14,319 nucleotides of DNA from contig WTCN01000187.1 in assembly GCA_013138555.1 (NCBI GenBank), positions 1-14,319 on the forward strand, in the 5' to 3' direction. This DNA comes from Methyloprofundus sp. (GTDB lineage Bacteria > Pseudomonadota > Gammaproteobacteria > Methylococcales > Methylomonadaceae). Position numbers and translations under genes: made by a program. The notes below the pieces were generated by a model. That model saw only the letters and a program-made list of their open reading frames with translations, was not told where the DNA came from and ran no database searches. Position 1 is the stretch's first letter. Each line of letters opens with the position of its first letter. Positions 14,245-14,319 of the stretch are shown piece after piece.

Positions 14245-14319
14245 GTAGGTTGGGGACCCCAACAACTGAGGCTAGGTAAGCCATTGATTGTTGGGGTTCG
14301 CAAGCTCACCCCAACCTAC
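14245..14319. repeat. Palindromic repeat, GTAGGTTGGGG...CCCCAACCTAC
   Basis: GTAGGTTGGGG (14245-14255) is the reverse complement of 14309-14319, and ACCCCAACAA (14256-14265) that of 14288-14297. Each half also has internal pairing of GTTGGGG with CCCCAAC. The arm ends exactly at the window edge. It is joined to the truncated repeat at 14209-14242, which suggests insertion of one repeat into another. Similar GTAGGTTGGG palindromes are, from memory, frequent in methanotroph and sulfur-oxidiser genomes. Confidence 0.8.

Overview
The window looks like a chromosomal segment of a gammaproteobacterium. The basis is a complete Cti-type periplasmic fatty acid cis/trans isomerase with a CXXCH heme site, dense hybrid two-component genes, and several palindromic intergenic repeats of a kind I associate with Methylococcales and Thiotrichales. 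That placement is tentative: nothing here fixes the genus. No rRNA, tRNA, CRISPR array or transposase gene is visible.

Left part (1-2770): the end of an ABC exporter gene (+ strand, 5' end outside the window), a 500-bp intergenic stretch packed with nested palindromic repeats and MITE-like insertions, a DUF697 membrane-protein gene (-), and a possible 46-codon basic peptide gene (-). The two larger genes are GC-rich (about 60% in sampled lines), whereas everything to the right is near 40%, so the two halves differ in composition.

Right part (3072-14129): all genes lie on the - strand. In transcription order they are an excisionase/MerR-like HTH-receiver protein, a membrane (MASE3-like) PAS hybrid kinase with two C-terminal receivers, a CheY-like receiver, a soluble Hpt-REC-REC-PAS-kinase-REC hybrid, a REC-HD-GYP protein, a lone receiver, and finally cti. 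Three of the middle genes overlap by 4-11 bp, so they form a tight operon. Together they encode nine receiver domains, two kinase cores and one Hpt-like domain. The visible outputs are DNA binding (HTH-REC) and c-di-GMP hydrolysis (HD-GYP). Cti is downstream on the same strand, but a 269-bp gap containing a double hairpin separates it, so its link to the signalling operon is only inferred.

The least expected material is in the repeats. At 1692-1917 a 60-bp palindrome with 23-bp perfect arms is split by a 160-bp AT-rich element with 17-19-bp terminal inverted repeats and a short target duplication. All of it sits inside an outer pair of 29-bp inverted repeats. The same insertion junction recurs at 14209-14242. 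Three palindromes in the window (1530, 1693 reconstructed, 5645) share one architecture: GTAG, a hairpin with a TTTA loop, a spacer, a hairpin with a TAAA-like loop, CTAC. Their stem sequences differ.
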